Part shown: positions 9,028-21,967 of the stretch, piece after piece | Layout of the letters: each line of letters opens with the position of its first letter | How positions within the stretch are numbered: position 1 is the first letter of the stretch | Source: Hydractinia symbiolongicarpus | Lineage: Eukaryota; Cnidaria; Hydrozoa; Anthoathecata; Hydractiniidae | NCBI RefSeq assembly: GCF_029227915.1 | Contig: NC_079879.1 | Coordinates: 26,540,501 to 26,604,500, forward strand | Length of the DNA stretch: 64,000 nt | Reading direction: 5' to 3' | The notes under the pieces: generated by a model | What the model was told of the DNA's origin: nothing | What the model saw: the letters and a program-made list of their open reading frames with translations, nothing else | Database searches by the model: none | Translations under genes and position numbers: made by a program

Positions 9028-12000
9028 TAAAAAAATTAAAAAATTATGGAAGCCAAAATCTGTTAATTAAGCAATACTAAGCGGTTTTGATGTTTTACTG
9101 TAAAATACAGATCTTAGGTTAAAAGCACACTTGGTTAAGGGTTGCCTTGTATTTTGTTTTAGTGCATTGAATCCCTCTGGTTCGCAAGATAAACTTTCCT
9201 ACGTAAATAGAAGAATCGAAGCTTTTTAGAAAGGTGTGAAGACGTGGGTAATAAGTAAATGCAAAGACAATATGTATTAAAATGACATATTTACTAAGTT
9301 TAATAAGGATCTTAAACACATTATTGTCTTACTGGCTCTATTTCTTATAGTCACTTGACTAGGTCAAAGAATTTTGAAAAACAAAGTAAGTCTTTATATT
9401 GATTAAATTAAGGGTAACAAAATAATATACAGGATTATTTTTGTTCTCAACCCACCTTAGACTATATCCTCAGTACTTATCTTATTAAATAGGTATTCTT
9501 TATCTAAAATAAGAAAGTTCATATAAAACATATATATTTTCCTGTGTGGCATGATTGATCAATTTGCATTAGTGACTTTAGAAACTAGAAGTTATAATTG
9601 AGACAATTAAAAATTTAATTTCTGTCAAAGCCACAACCTAATGAAGGTTTCACTATAGTGTTTATCCCACTACTTTAATGACGCATATACACCGTCGGTT
9701 TAAAATAAATTTTTAAACGTTATGTAAGGGTTGATGAGTAGAAAGAATTTGCAACAACACGCACAGCGTTGCTTCCTTGTCTCAATTTAGATACAATCTA
9801 CGCAGGACATCTCGAACTCTCGAACTCTCAGGGGACCGACGAAAAAGTTTGAGATATCAAGAGTTTACGATAAAGTATATTTGAGATATTGAGCGTCGAA
9901 GGCCTTTAAAGCCCGAGATAGCGAAACACCCTTACGACACCTTTATTCGTCGACCCTGTCTGCCATTTTTTATAGGTTTGCATTTCCCAACCAACGTTTT
10001 TACCACGAGATTCTGCTTGGCAGTTATTTTTGAAATAAAGAGGATTTCAAAAATCCCAAATTATAAACATTCGAAATTCTCTTTGATGTATCAATCGAAC
10101 TTTTTATAAAATCGAATATGTGTGTTTGAAAATTATAGGAAACATTCTAGATAAGTCATAAAATAAGCTAAAAGGATCCAAATAATAATTCGAAAAAGCG
10201 AAAGTTCGTGATAGGTTATACATCCCTTGTAGATTTTTTGTTTTGTTCTGTCTTGTTTGACGTAAAAAATGTAGGATTTGATGACATGTTTTGCTACCGT
10301 TTCGAAAAAAAGAGTCAATATAAGGAGGGTTTTTTGCAATAGAATGACTTCGTTGTTCATATGAGTGGGTCTGTTATGCGGGCTGATATCCTTTTACGTT
10401 CGAATGAGGCGAGTTGGCGAGGTTAGGCGGGCTGACGAAAGTCACGAAAGTTTGTTTATATATTCAAATTTTTTTCACATCGCATTGTAAAAGTTACAAA
10501 AATTCTTCAAAAAACATAATTTTTTATTTTGTCAAAACAATAAAAACATCACAATAAATTTGATGATAATTTTATTCACCTGGAGTGTTTTATATATTTA
10601 TTGTTCGCCATGCATACAATATTATTTCTACCAATAGTTTAAAGGCTATATAAATTTACAAAACAGTTTATTTATCAATATTTTTGTCATTTCCGTACAG
10701 AAAAAGAAAAAAGAAATTTTACAAAGAAAATAACTCATGCACAAAGATAAAAAAGTCCGAATTCAGAAATTGCCGAGAACCCGGTACCAATATGTCAAGA
10801 TCTCAGTTAGCCGGGTTGTTTGTTTTTATATGTTTGTTTTTATATGTATTTTTATATTTATATATGCATATGTTTTAACACATATTTGTTTTGTGAAGCG
10901 CTTTTTTATTGTGAGTACAACCCAGCTGCATTTTGAGCACGTTAAGAATTTGATAAAAAGATTGAAAGTTTCTCGTTATTTTTTCTCGCACAGAAGTTAT
11001 ATGTCAATAAAATTTGTGGACACCAAAAGAATGTGCTGTTGACAAATTTTCAAGTTAAGAATTAATTAAAATAAATATTATTGCCGCAAATATTTTGGAA
11101 AGATACAATTGGTGATTAACATAATAAGTCGTAATGGATGTGTAGCATGAAATTTTAATATGTTTTGTACATCCCAACCTTCCATTCAATTATACCAGTT
11201 TCAGTTCATTAGAATTAATTGTGTTAAAATGACACAATTTTTTTTATTTTGTTTTATGTGGAAATTTCCTTAACAATTTTTTTTCTGCCCTTTATCAAAA
11301 CTTCCAAACTACACGGCCTCCCTAAATATATAATATTTATATAATTAAGAACCACCATATACGACTTCTGTGTTAAAGGAGGGGCGAACACATATATTGT
11401 GCTATCCACAAATAAATTTTAAGCGAGAAAAAAAAAGTTAAAAATAAAATAAATTCTAAAATCTACTAAAAATGTTTCAGAACTAAAAATCAATATTACC
11501 TTAAGAATTGTTGTGGCTGTGTTGAGAGAAAATTTTTACTGACCAGCAGTAAACATCAAAAATAAGATCTGCAACTCAACATAACTCTAAATATTTTTTT
11601 TGTAGAAACAGAATTTTGTAACCCTCCCTAATACTTCTTGGATCTTTAGAATCACGGCCAAAAATATTAAATAATTAGTTTTGTAACTATATTTATGTGC
11701 ACAACCAGAAAGCCATACATAATGGTTGTTTTTGTGTATACATTTTTTACGCCATCTGTACATTATAAAAGAGAAAATATATTACTTACTTACTTACTTT
11801 TATTCATCAGCCGTGCCGCAGCGCAGTTCGCCTCTCCTTTAATATGTGCGCGGGATTTGCGGAACGTGAGCATTTTAACCCGTTAGTGGCCCTTTAATTA
11901 TATAAATATATCTCGAGGTATGATAATGTAATTTTTTCTAGTTTCTCCAGTTAAAAAAAAATTGGTTTAGAAGCTACGATATAGGGTATAAAGAAAGTGC

Positions 12001-12512
12001 CAGCGTAAAAATATTATTTCGACCCTCGTTCATATTATGTTCGCAAATCGAATGAAACTTGCTACATTCCTAGTATGTCACAAAAGAAACAAAATAGCAG
12101 ATACATTTTTACTTATGTCAGCACACTTGATGTGACGTCATCGAAAACTTGAAATTCAATTACTTTAATTCTAGATCAAATTTTTACATTCTGTTTGAAA
12201 TTTCTGAAACCTAAATGGAAGTTATTTAGCATATTTTTCGTTTTTTACATAGTTCGCATAAAAAATTGCCCGAAAAACCATTTTTTACGATTTTCCTAAA
12301 AAACCGTGAAATAGGATTAATCACGTGTTCACAGCATGCAGAATGATTTTATTTGATGAAACAAAGTTGTGTTGTAAGTTTTAAGTTCTAAGGATAATCA
12401 TAACAAGAGTTGTCATATTTTCTCGATTATAAGAATTTCATAGAAATTCTTAGGGGTAGTTTCGAATAATAACCTCTGAATGGTTTGGGACCTAAAAATT
12501 TAGCATGCAGGT
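9028..12512. other. Unit 2, left flank of the transposon: no gene seen
   Basis: Copy of 1-3,485. I found two substitutions against unit 1 (A11447 and T12026). No gene is supported; the small frames are the same as in unit 1. Confidence 0.7.
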
Positions 12513-12521
12513 GTCATAGAT
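12513..12521. repeat. Target-site duplication, left (unit 2)
   Basis: GTCATAGAT directly precedes the element and is repeated at 17,591-17,599. It is identical to the duplication in unit 1, showing that unit 2 derives from the same insertion event. Confidence 0.85.
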
Positions 12522-12730
12522 CATCCTCGTCCCCAGGGTCTTGTGGCCCCTGAGCCGTTATTTCGGAGTGGCCAACAATGACCCTGGAACAGGCTGGTCA
12601 TGTGATACAAAAATGCCCAGATATACTGGGCATTTTTGAAATTCCAGAGATAATGAGATGCAAATTTGACGCTCGTCTCAAGCTTTAACAGAGACGCATT
12701 AATACAAGCGAGATAGGAGATAGCCAAAAG

Positions 12731-14164
12731 ATGGATGTGTTGAAACGTTTGGATTTTGTATTTAATTTGCACGAAGGTTTTCCTTCTCACTACCTTAAGC
12801 CTAAACAAGTTCAATGTTTTGAAGCTCTTTTAAAGGGCAGGGATGTTGTAGCTGTCCTTCCTACGGGTTATGGAAAGTCGTTAATTTTTCAACTTCTTCC
12901 TGACGTTATACCACAAAAAAGTACAAGGAATATCGTTATTGTGGTGTGTCTTTTATCTTCAATTATAGAAAACCAAGTGCAGTTTTTAAACAGTGTTGGT
13001 ATTTCAGCAATGTCACTTCATTGCAATAATAGTTCCACAAGCTCTTATGAAAGTTTGTTTGCCGAAATGAAAACTCATGAAGAAATCAAAATATCAAAAA
13101 AGGTGCAAGAAGGGGATATAAATCTACTCTTCGCTCATCCAGAGGCAATACTTTCCGAGCAAGGCAGAAATTTATTAAAGTCAACTGTGTATCAAGATAA
13201 TGTTGTTGGAATTGTTATTGACGAGGCCCATTGTGTAGAATTTTGGTAAGTATATATATACTGTTTTTTTCTTCTCATATATATATTTAAGAACAAGTTA
13301 GCTACATCTTAGAAACATTTTTGACTAAGTTAAAGTAATTTACAATGTTATGACTAGCTATGTGTACTGTATTGTGGAAAACCTAAAGTAGATAAGCTAC
13401 CTGCAACTCTGCAGTTCGGGTGCAAGTCCTGATTGGGTTTTTGTACAATAGCTGGTCATGTCATTAAATTACCTCGAATAGCTAGCTATACATATGGAGT
13501 CAAAAAAAACTATTCATTTCATTTTGATTTTACGTTTCGATTATTTCTTTGTCAGGTTGACAAAGAAAATAATTAATAAAAAATATATAACAAAAAAAAT
13601 TAATAAGATGCTGCTCTAAAAAGGACTATGTACTTTTATATAAAAAAAAAAAATTAACCAATAAAATATCTAAATATACATTTCAGGGGAGAAGAATTTA
13701 GAAAAGATTTTAAAGAACTTTCCACAGTGCGCACTTATTTTCTAAAAGCATCTATGTTAGCCCTTACTGCAACTGCCTCACCTCATCATATAACAAGTTT
13801 AGTGAAGTCATTGAATATGTCAACAGCAAAAGTTATCAGAGTAAATCCCAACCGCAAAAACATATTTCTTGACAAAAAGATCCGTAAAAGTAATGCTTCT
13901 GGATTCGAAAGCTATGAGAATATATTGTTACCTATAGCAAATTCATTAAATTCAGTAAGAGAACAATTTCCAATGACAATCATTTATATGAAATTAAAAT
14001 ATTGTGGTCTTGCCTTTAATCTATTTGAAAGAATTTTAAGCACATTTCAATACGTGGGATTTGAAAAAACACCATCTAGTCGTTTGTTTTGTCAATACCA
14101 TGCACCACAGACAAAAGCTATGAAATTATCATTTGTTTGGGCCTCCCAAAGAGCTTGCCGCTGA
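12731..14164 (+). CDS. RecQ-like DNA helicase of the transposon, truncated (copy 2)
   Basis: Exons 12,731-13,245 and 13,687-14,164 encode the same 330-residue product as copy 1, with Walker A PTGYGKS, DEAH box and LALTATAS, and the same early stop. The out-of-frame tail recurs at 14,139-14,246. Because both units share the break, it predates the tandem duplication. Confidence 0.85.
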
Positions 14165-14549
14165 CATTTGTTACACAAGCTCACAATCAAACATAGGTGC
14201 CCCTGATTTATCCATGTTAGATGAGAACATTGCTAAAGAAGTTTAAAATATTTTGTCAAAGTATTTTTGAGAAAATACATATACACTTTGTTTCATAAAA
14301 ATACCAAAAGTCTTCCTACAGAGGTCAGTAGAGTATTATATTGTTTAAAGAAGAGTATGACCAGCCTTTTATATCTATGCTTTATGAAAAGAGTGTATAT
14401 ATTTTTTTTCTTGATACTATTGATAGTTTCACGCAACAAACTGTCCAAAAATTTGAAATAAAAACATATATATAGAGAGTAAAAGTTTAGTAAAATATAT
14501 AAAGTAGAAAAAAACCCATCCAAAACCATCACAAATAACTTATATACTT

Positions 14550-16918
14550 CTAATTTTCTGGTAGTTCACTTAGATGTTTTTTAATCCATTTTTGATGTTC
14601 CATGACGTTGATATATCGAAGTGGAGATCGTCTTATATTCGGAAAACTAGAATGGTGGCGCAATGGTGCATGGTCAAAAGGCTTAATTGTCAGCAGATCA
14701 GCAATCATTTCCTTTTCGTCTTGACTTGAATCACGGGTTTGATGTTGTACTGACAGAGGATGGATCCCTGATGTGTTGTCATAATTTTTTGAAATTTCTC
14801 TGATACCACTTACAGCTTTACATACCTTGCTAATAGATTGAACAGTTTTATTAGGGCCCATTCTTTGAACAATGCTCTTGCTTAACTTGTTGCAAATTTC
14901 CTGAGCAAGATCTTCTTCCATATTATTTCCAGGACCACCTCTCCAATTAACAAAAAAGCCATATTTAAACTGTTCTGATAAACGTGGTGTCAACATACAT
15001 TCAATTTGTGCAATGCTAACGAACATTTCAATAGAATACTTACTAAAACCTCCTAGTGATCTGAATACAGTTAACAAAAGCTTTTGATTAATAAGGTTAC
15101 GTTTACGTTGCAAAATTAAAATAGTAAGAAAAATCGAACATAACCCATAGTTCTTGACATAATCATCCCCTCCTGTGACATTTGGATTTTTTTGGAACAA
15201 AAAATTTTGAACAAATGTACCTAACACATCATCAAAATACCTTCTTTGCTTTTCTTTGTCATGTGTAATGTTGACTGGAAACAGATAATTTGATGGTCTG
15301 TCTTCTAGAGAGCTCATACCCAGAAATTTCATTAATGCGACGATTATGTAGGCACGACCCGTACTTAAAAATAATTGTTCACTACCTTCATATGAATCTA
15401 ATACTTTAGACGGTTTCGCATCCTTTCGGTTATACTTTTCCCTGAAATATTTAAGAGTTCCAATTTCTTTGACTGATTTAGGTGCATAAAGCAGGGAATA
15501 ACTGTACTGCAATAGTGACGCTTTGCAATGCCACATCACAGGTTTAAATGGAGCACAGTGTTCCAAACGGTCAGATGGTGTGTGTGCTCCACCAAGAAGG
15601 TGTTTTGCACCAGCAAACCGAACTCTTGTGAGCTGGTCTCCAGAAAAAGGTATTTTCATTTCCCTCATGGGATCGTCTTCAGTAAAAACAACATGACCAA
15701 TGGTCTGACCAGGATCTGCTTGATAGTCACCATCTACTGTATTTGGTAAGCGCTGTGGGTCTGGTAACTTCTCTAACTGTCCCGCTTGATAGTAGATTTC
15801 TGCAATCCAATTTTCAAACGTTCTAAGAATTTCAACACAGTCTGAATATTTTGATTCGTTTGCGTTAATAATTGGCATGGAAATAATGGTTGATTTTTGT
15901 TTCATGCATTCACTATGTGGGTGAGGTAAATGCACTGGCAGCACGTTTTTTAAAAATTTAAATTGTGAAAGAAATTCCAACATTATTCTCCCAATTAAAA
16001 TTTTCGAGGTGTCAGCATAATGTTGCCATTCTTGAAAATTTGGCATAAACAAATTTTGTGATGCAGTACGTACACTTTTGATTAAAGGAATATCATTAGA
16101 CAGATGTTGCAATGGTATTCGATTTTCAATTAGATTACTGGCCATCATGTGGAGGTCGTTATTGTCAACATTTTGCAAGAATGGTGTTAATTCTCTCTAG
16201 TCGACTTAATTCATGCCATCTAATCTGCATTAACACTGAATAGACAAAACAAAGTTTAACTTTTAAACTATTACTCAAGGGTTGGTGTAATTTGCCAGTG
16301 CTTGCTAGCAAAATTTTTAACAATAAAGAATGATTTGATTCTAACTCTTCCCATAAACTTTCGAAATCAAATGTCTGTAAGCCATTGTAGCTTGTATCAT
16401 GTAAGTATGATGGTTTAGTTCTCCTACAAAGTTTTGCAAAATCACTTTCAACCTCCAGCAACATTTTACTTTCAAAGTCTACTAGGAATTTTCACAATTT
16501 TCTTTATTTCTTTGTATGTTTGTGACATCACAGAGAGCAGGTTTATTTTCAAAAAGCTTCTTTTTTGCCACAGATGTGGTTTTACTTGGTGAAGAAACTG
16601 CACAACGTTTAACTGAAACATTTTGTCTATGTAAACTTTGATTTTTTGGCACTGACATCGGTATTCATGCATTTTTTGAATAAACGATATACATTTACGA
16701 CATATAGCATCAGACATTCCATCATCTTGTGACACTCTTTTTCCACATGTTTGCTCAATTTTAAATGTTAGGTAAATTTTTTCTCCACTTTTTGAAAAAC
16801 ATTTTGTCACATGGTTTTGAGCAGTGACAATACAGCATAACCGACAAAGCACTTCATTTTTAGGTAAAGTGGCATGTTTAGTATATATCTTTGTTGGTGT
16901 ATTAACAACTTCAGCCAT
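14550..16918 (-). pseudogene. Cys-rich + DUF6589-type putative transposase, three frames (copy 2)
   Basis: Same three blocks as copy 1: Cys-rich A 16,918-16,472, B to 16,165 and DUF6589 core C down to 14,550, in the same three frames. C16197 changes one Gln codon near the end of block B to Glu and turns a CTACAG into CTAGAG. If that CAG were ever used as a splice acceptor, copy 2 would have lost it. The DUF6589 core of 542 residues appears identical in both copies. Confidence 0.75.
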
Positions 16919-17144
16919 TACAATGTGAAGATGACATTGACAAAAGTACTCCAAAACTGACTTGAAACATTTGCACTGTTATCACTACTAACTTAGCAAT
17001 ATGTAGCTAGCTAAACTAAAACAAAAAAACAATATAGTTACTATATTCCTTTGTACACTCAACATAAAGTAGTTTAAACATAGTAGGCTGTTTCATATAC
17101 AGAAGGAAAAAAAAGGCTTATTACTTATTGCATTACTTTAGCGA

Positions 17145-17164
17145 AAAGGTAGCTAGCTACCTTT
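17145..17164. promoter_or_regulatory. 20-bp perfect palindrome upstream of the transposase gene (copy 2)
   Basis: Same self-complementary 20-mer as at 8,112-8,131, unchanged. Confidence 0.4.
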
Positions 17165-17590
17165 ATGTCTAATCTGCTACAACGTCAACAAATCAGTAAA
17201 GCTAGTGACATTTGCATCTTAATGTCTGGTCTGCTACACAACAAATCAGTAAAGGTAGTTACATTTGCCTGTATTTTACATGCACCTAAAAACTTAAATT
17301 TCTATCTATTCCTGGTGTCTTATGTTACATATAATAATAATAACTAGCTATATATATACATAATATCACAATCCCTAATCTTTTCTAATGTTGAGTCAAT
17401 TTTTTAAAGCTGGAGACCAACAGCCCAGCTGCCAAGTTTGTTGTTACTGCCGCGAAAGACAACTATGCATAAATTATACTTTAGGTATAATTATCATAAA
17501 TTATAAGCGATCATGTGACCAGCCTGTTCCAGGGCCTTTTCGCCGCTATCAGCTTTATCAACAAGGCAAAATGCCCTGGGAACGAGGTTG

Positions 17591-17599
17591 GTCATAGAT
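17591..17599. repeat. Target-site duplication, right (unit 2)
   Basis: GTCATAGAT directly after the terminal TTG of copy 2. Confidence 0.85.
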
Positions 17600-18068
17600 A
17601 AATGTGAAACTCAGTAAGTATCATAACATGGCATAAAGGAAATATTTAAAAAAAACCGTCGGGGGGGGGGGGGGGGGGGGAAGAACCCCCCGGACTGAAT
17701 AGGGTTAACATAATACTTAATCCAAGAAATGTAAAAAATGCATTAGAACTTGTTGACTTTTTCTATACGGAGAAATTTTATAGAAAGTTCATAGAAATAC
17801 AATTTTCTTACCCAAAATATTTACGAAAGGTGCGAAAAGATTTTATATATGGTAATAAGCAATAAACATAGTTTTGACTTCTTCCGGAAATTTGTGAGTA
17901 GGGGATGCGTGTATTACTATTAGGCTGCACCTAAATTGTACATAACTTAAGCCCTAGAAAGTAATTAAAGCAAAGAACTTGGTCAGTTGAAAGAGTTAAA
18001 AATTGATACAAGTATAGTGTTGACATCAATTGAATCCTTTAAACAAGCCCGATCTTTTAGTCAATGCG
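17600..18068. other. Unit 2, right flank: expanded poly-G tract, no gene
   Basis: As 8,567-9,027, but the G-run is 20 long (17,661-17,680) instead of 12. This accounts for the 8-bp longer second period. No coding signal. Confidence 0.7.
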
Positions 18069-20720
18069 TAAAAAAATTAAAAAATTATGGAAGCCAAAAT
18101 CTGTTAATTAAGCAATACTAAGCGGTTTTGATGTTTTACTGTAAAATACAGATCTTAGGTTAAAAGCACACTTGGTTAAGGGTTGCCTTGTATTTTGTTT
18201 TAGTGCATTGAATCCCTCTGGTTCGCAAGATAAACTTTCCTACGTAAATAGAAGAATCGAAGCTTTTTAGAAAGGTGTGAAGACGTGGGTAATAAGTAAA
18301 TGCAAAGACAATATGTATTAAAATGACATATTTACTAAGTTTAATAAGGATCTTAAACACATTATTGTCTTACTGGCTCTATTTCTTATAGTCACTTGAC
18401 TAGGTCAAAGAATTTTGAAAAACAAAGTAAGTCTTTATATTGATTAAATTAAGGGTAACAAAATAATATACAGGATTATTTTTGTTCTCAACCCACCTTA
18501 GACTATATCCTCAGTACTTATCTTATTAAATAGGTATTCTTTATCTAAAATAAGAAAGTTCATATAAAACATATATATTTTCCTGTGTGGCATGATTGAT
18601 CAATTTGCATTAGTGACTTTAGAAACTAGAAGTTATAATTGAGACAATTAAAAATTTAATTTCTGTCAAAGCCACAACCTAATGAAGGTTTCACTATAGT
18701 GTTTATCCCACTACTTTAATGACGCATATACACCGTCGGTTTAAAATAAATTTTTAAACGTTATGTAAGGGTTGATGAGTAGAAAGAATTTGCAACAACA
18801 CGCACAGCGTTGCTTCCTTGTCTCAATTTAGATACAATCTACGCAGGACATCTCGAACTCTCGAACTCTCAGGGGACCGACGAAAAAGTTTGAGATATCA
18901 AGAGTTTACGATAAAGTATATTTGAGATATTGAGCGTCGAAGGCCTTTAAAGCCCGAGATAGCGAAACACCCTTACGACACCTTTATTCGTCGACCCTGT
19001 CTGCCATTTTTTATAGGTTTGCATTTCCCAACCAACGTTTTTACCACGAGATTCTGCTTGGCAGTTATTTTTGAAATAAAGAGGATTTCAAAAATCCCAA
19101 ATTATAAACATTCGAAATTCTCTTTGATGTATCAATCGAACTTTTTATAAAATCGAATATGTGTGTTTGAAAATTATAGGAAACATTCTAGATAAGTCAT
19201 AAAATAAGCTAAAAGGATCCAAATAATAATTCGAAAAAGCGAAAGTTCGTGATAGGTTATACATCCCTTGTAGATTTTTTGTTTTGTTCTGTCTTGTTTG
19301 ACGTAAAAAATGTAGGATTTGATGACATGTTTTGCTACCGTTTCGAAAAAAAGAGTCAATATAAGGAGGGTTTTTTGCAATAGAATGACTTCGTTGTTCA
19401 TATGAGTGGGTCTGTTATGCGGGCTGATATCCTTTTACGTTCGAATGAGGCGAGTTGGCGAGGTTAGGCGGGCTGACGAAAGTCACGAAAGTTTGTTTAT
19501 ATATTCAAATTTTTTTCACATCGCATTGTAAAAGTTACAAAAATTCTTCAAAAAACATAATTTTTTATTTTGTCAAAACAATAAAAACATCACAATAAAT
19601 TTGATGATAATTTTATTCACCTGGAGTGTTTTATATATTTATTGTTCGCCATGCATACAATATTATTTCTACCAATAGTTTAAAGGCTATATAAATTTAC
19701 AAAACAGTTTATTTATCAATATTTTTGTCATTTCCGTACAGAAAAAGAAAAAAGAAATTTTACAAAGAAAATAACTCATGCACAAAGATAAAAAAGTCCG
19801 AATTCAGAAATTGCCGAGAACCCGGTACCAATATGTCAAGATCTCAGTTAGCCGGGTTGTTTGTTTTTATATGTTTGTTTTTATATGTATTTTTATATTT
19901 ATATATGCATATGTTTTAACACATATTTGTTTTGTGAAGCGCTTTTTTATTGTGAGTACAACCCAGCTGCATTTTGAGCACGTTAAGAATTTGATAAAAA
20001 GATTGAAAGTTTCTCGTTATTTTTTCTCGCACAGAAGTTATATGTCAATAAAATTTGTGGACACCAAAAGAATGTGCTGTTGACAAATTTTCAAGTTAAG
20101 AATTAATTAAAATAAATATTATTGCCGCAAATATTTTGGAAAGATACAATTGGTGATTAACATAATAAGTCGTAATGGATGTGTAGCATGAAATTTTAAT
20201 ATGTTTTGTACATCCCAACCTTCCATTCAATTATACCAGTTTCAGTTCATTAGAATTAATTGTGTTAAAATGACACAATTTTTTTTATTTTGTTTTATGT
20301 GGAAATTTCCTTAACAATTTTTTTTCTGCCCTTTATCAAAACTTCCAAACTACACGGCCTCCCTAAATATATAATATTTATATAATTAAGAACCACCATA
20401 TACGACTTCTGTGTTAAAGGAGGGGCGAACACATATATTGTGTTATCCACAAATAAATTTTAAGCGAGAAAAAAAAAGTTAAAAATAGAATAAATTCTAA
20501 AATCTACTAAAAATGTTTCAGAACTAAAAATCAATATTACTTTAAGAATTGTTGTGGCTGTGTTGAGAGAAAATTTTTACTGACCAGCAGTAAACATCAA
20601 AAATAAGATCTGCAACTCAACATAACTCTAAATATTTTTTGCATTATTGTAGAAACAGAAATTTTGTAACCCTCCCTAATACTTCTTGGATCTTTAGAAT
20701 CTGTCACGGCCAAAAATGGG
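18069..20720. repeat. Unit 3, truncated: left flank only
   Basis: Matches 1-2,620 and 9,028-11,650. It is almost unchanged to about 20,430, then shows T20442, T20540 and, after 20,635, several small indels (extra GCATTA-like, TGTC and about 25-bp segments) before similarity ends near 20,720-20,750. The transposon is absent from this unit. The small frames at 19,174-20,083 repeat those of units 1 and 2 and are not supported as genes. Confidence 0.85.
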
Positions 20721-20853
20721 ATAAATGTTAAAATATGAAAATATTAAAAAGGTAATCTCTTTTACAGATTTCGGGGTCTACTTTTAAACTAGCGAGAAGA
20801 CTTGGTGTGGCAGGTCAGATTGAGCAAATAGTCGCACATTTAGTGCCAACACT

Positions 20854-20896
20854 GTTTGTTTGTTTGTTTGTTTGTTTGTTTGTTTGTTTGTTTGTT
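20854..20896. repeat. (GTTT)n microsatellite
   Basis: About ten uninterrupted tetranucleotide units just beyond the right edge of the 9-kb array. Confidence 0.95.
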
Positions 20897-21409
20897 TTTT
20901 TCTTTTTATTCTTAAAACAGAAAACAAAGTAAAAATATTTGGTAGTTGCAAGGTTATTTTTTTCTGTTTTTTTTTTTCGCTTAATTTTGTGATGTTGGCG
21001 TTATATATTTAGATTATGAGTATCTTTTGTTCGTCAATGTTTGGAAAGTACGTAAGTATTCAAATATGATGTGGTATATTGAAACTGCGTCGTGTAAATT
21101 AATGCAAGGTAAATGCTTAATGATGTAACATTTAAACGCGGATTAGTTTCGAATGCCTCCATCAACTTCCCTTCTCATATTGTATCAAAAGTAGGAATCA
21201 GTTGTACTTAGTTGTAATTAGTTAAACTAGTTAGACAACACAAATCGTCAATTTTGTCTGTGTGGCAGGCAATCAAATAAAATGCCAAACTTATCTTTGC
21301 CGGTAGTTTCAATACCAATACAATATCAATAACCGTATTTGCTCAAAATGGCTACGCGTGGAATTTTCACGGTATTCCCACAGAGTAATAAATTATGCTG
21401 ATGGCTAAA

Positions 21410-21440
21410 CTCCGTGGATTTTTTACGGGTTAACGGCTAG
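21410..21440 (+). mobile_element. Helitron-like 3' end
   Basis: A CCGT...ACGG hairpin with a T-rich loop is followed by GTTAACGGCTAG and then T. This matches Helitron 3' structure (short hairpin, CTAG terminus, T at the target). Related ends occur at 40,680-40,710, 50,239-50,268 and 50,757-50,786. The 5' end was not located with certainty. Confidence 0.55.
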
Positions 21441-21452
21441 TACTTATAATTA

Positions 21453-21967
21453 CAGTGAAAATTCTCTACAGCGGACACCATCGGGACCTCAAAAAAGTGT
21501 CCGCTATAGAGAGGTGTCTGTTAAATAGAGGTTCTTCCCAAAATTAGCTCAAATTTCTTCAAAAACCATCCCGGGGATATTAGCGCGTATTGAAATCGAC
21601 CGTAAGTTGTATCAAGACACTGGTTTTGGGAGAAGAAAGACAATGAAGACAATATATTGAAGTTATGCTACCTTTCTTTCAAAACTAAAACAAGCTCAAA
21701 AAACATTGAGATATTGCTTTGTCTTTGCGAAGACAATTTAATATCATTTTGATTCATTGACCATTCTTGAGCCTGTCCGCTGCAGAGAGGTCAGTTCCAG
21801 GACTTTGAAATGATGTCCGTTATATAGAGGTGTCCGCTATAAAGTGTTCGCTACATGGATGTTTTGTTATGAGAGTTTGACCGTGGTTTCATCCGTTCCC
21901 AAGAAAAGTGTTCGTTGTAGAGAGGTGTCCGCTATAAAGGATGTCCTGCTATAAGGAGGTTTCACTG
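21453..21967. mobile_element. Tigger/pogo-like non-autonomous element
   Basis: Starts CAGTGAAAATTCTCTACAG and ends, reverse-complemented, CAGTGAAACCTCCTTATAG. It is flanked by TA on both sides (21,451-52 and 21,968-69). The interior repeats TGTCCGCTATA-GAGAGGTGTCCG words in both orientations, typical of pogo/Tigger ends. It is 515 bp with no transposase frame, so it would be mobilised in trans if at all. Confidence 0.75.

Larger units (their letters stand above)
12522..17590. mobile_element. RecQ/DUF6589 DNA transposon, copy 2
   Basis: A 5,069-bp copy of the element at 3,495-8,557 with the same ends, subterminal repeats (12,582-12,600 and 17,516-17,534) and stem-loop (12,609-12,637). It differs by a 6-bp insertion between the convergent genes near 14,418 and by one substitution, C16197. 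It arrived by tandem duplication of the whole 9-kb unit. Confidence 0.85.
1..20720. repeat. Head-to-tail array of a ~9.03-kb unit
   Basis: Base 1 corresponds to 9,028 and to 18,069, giving periods of 9,027 and 9,041 bp. The second complete unit runs 9,028-18,068; the third ends near 20,720. Differences I found between units 1 and 2 are G2420/A11447, C2999/T12026, G7164/C16197, a 6-bp insertion in unit 2 near 14,418 and a G-run of 12 against 20. Each unit holds one transposon plus about 3.5 kb of left and 0.46 kb of right flank, including the same target-site duplication. The array was therefore made by duplicating an already occupied locus, not by repeated insertion. It may continue left of the window. 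An assembly artefact cannot be excluded from sequence alone. Confidence 0.97.
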
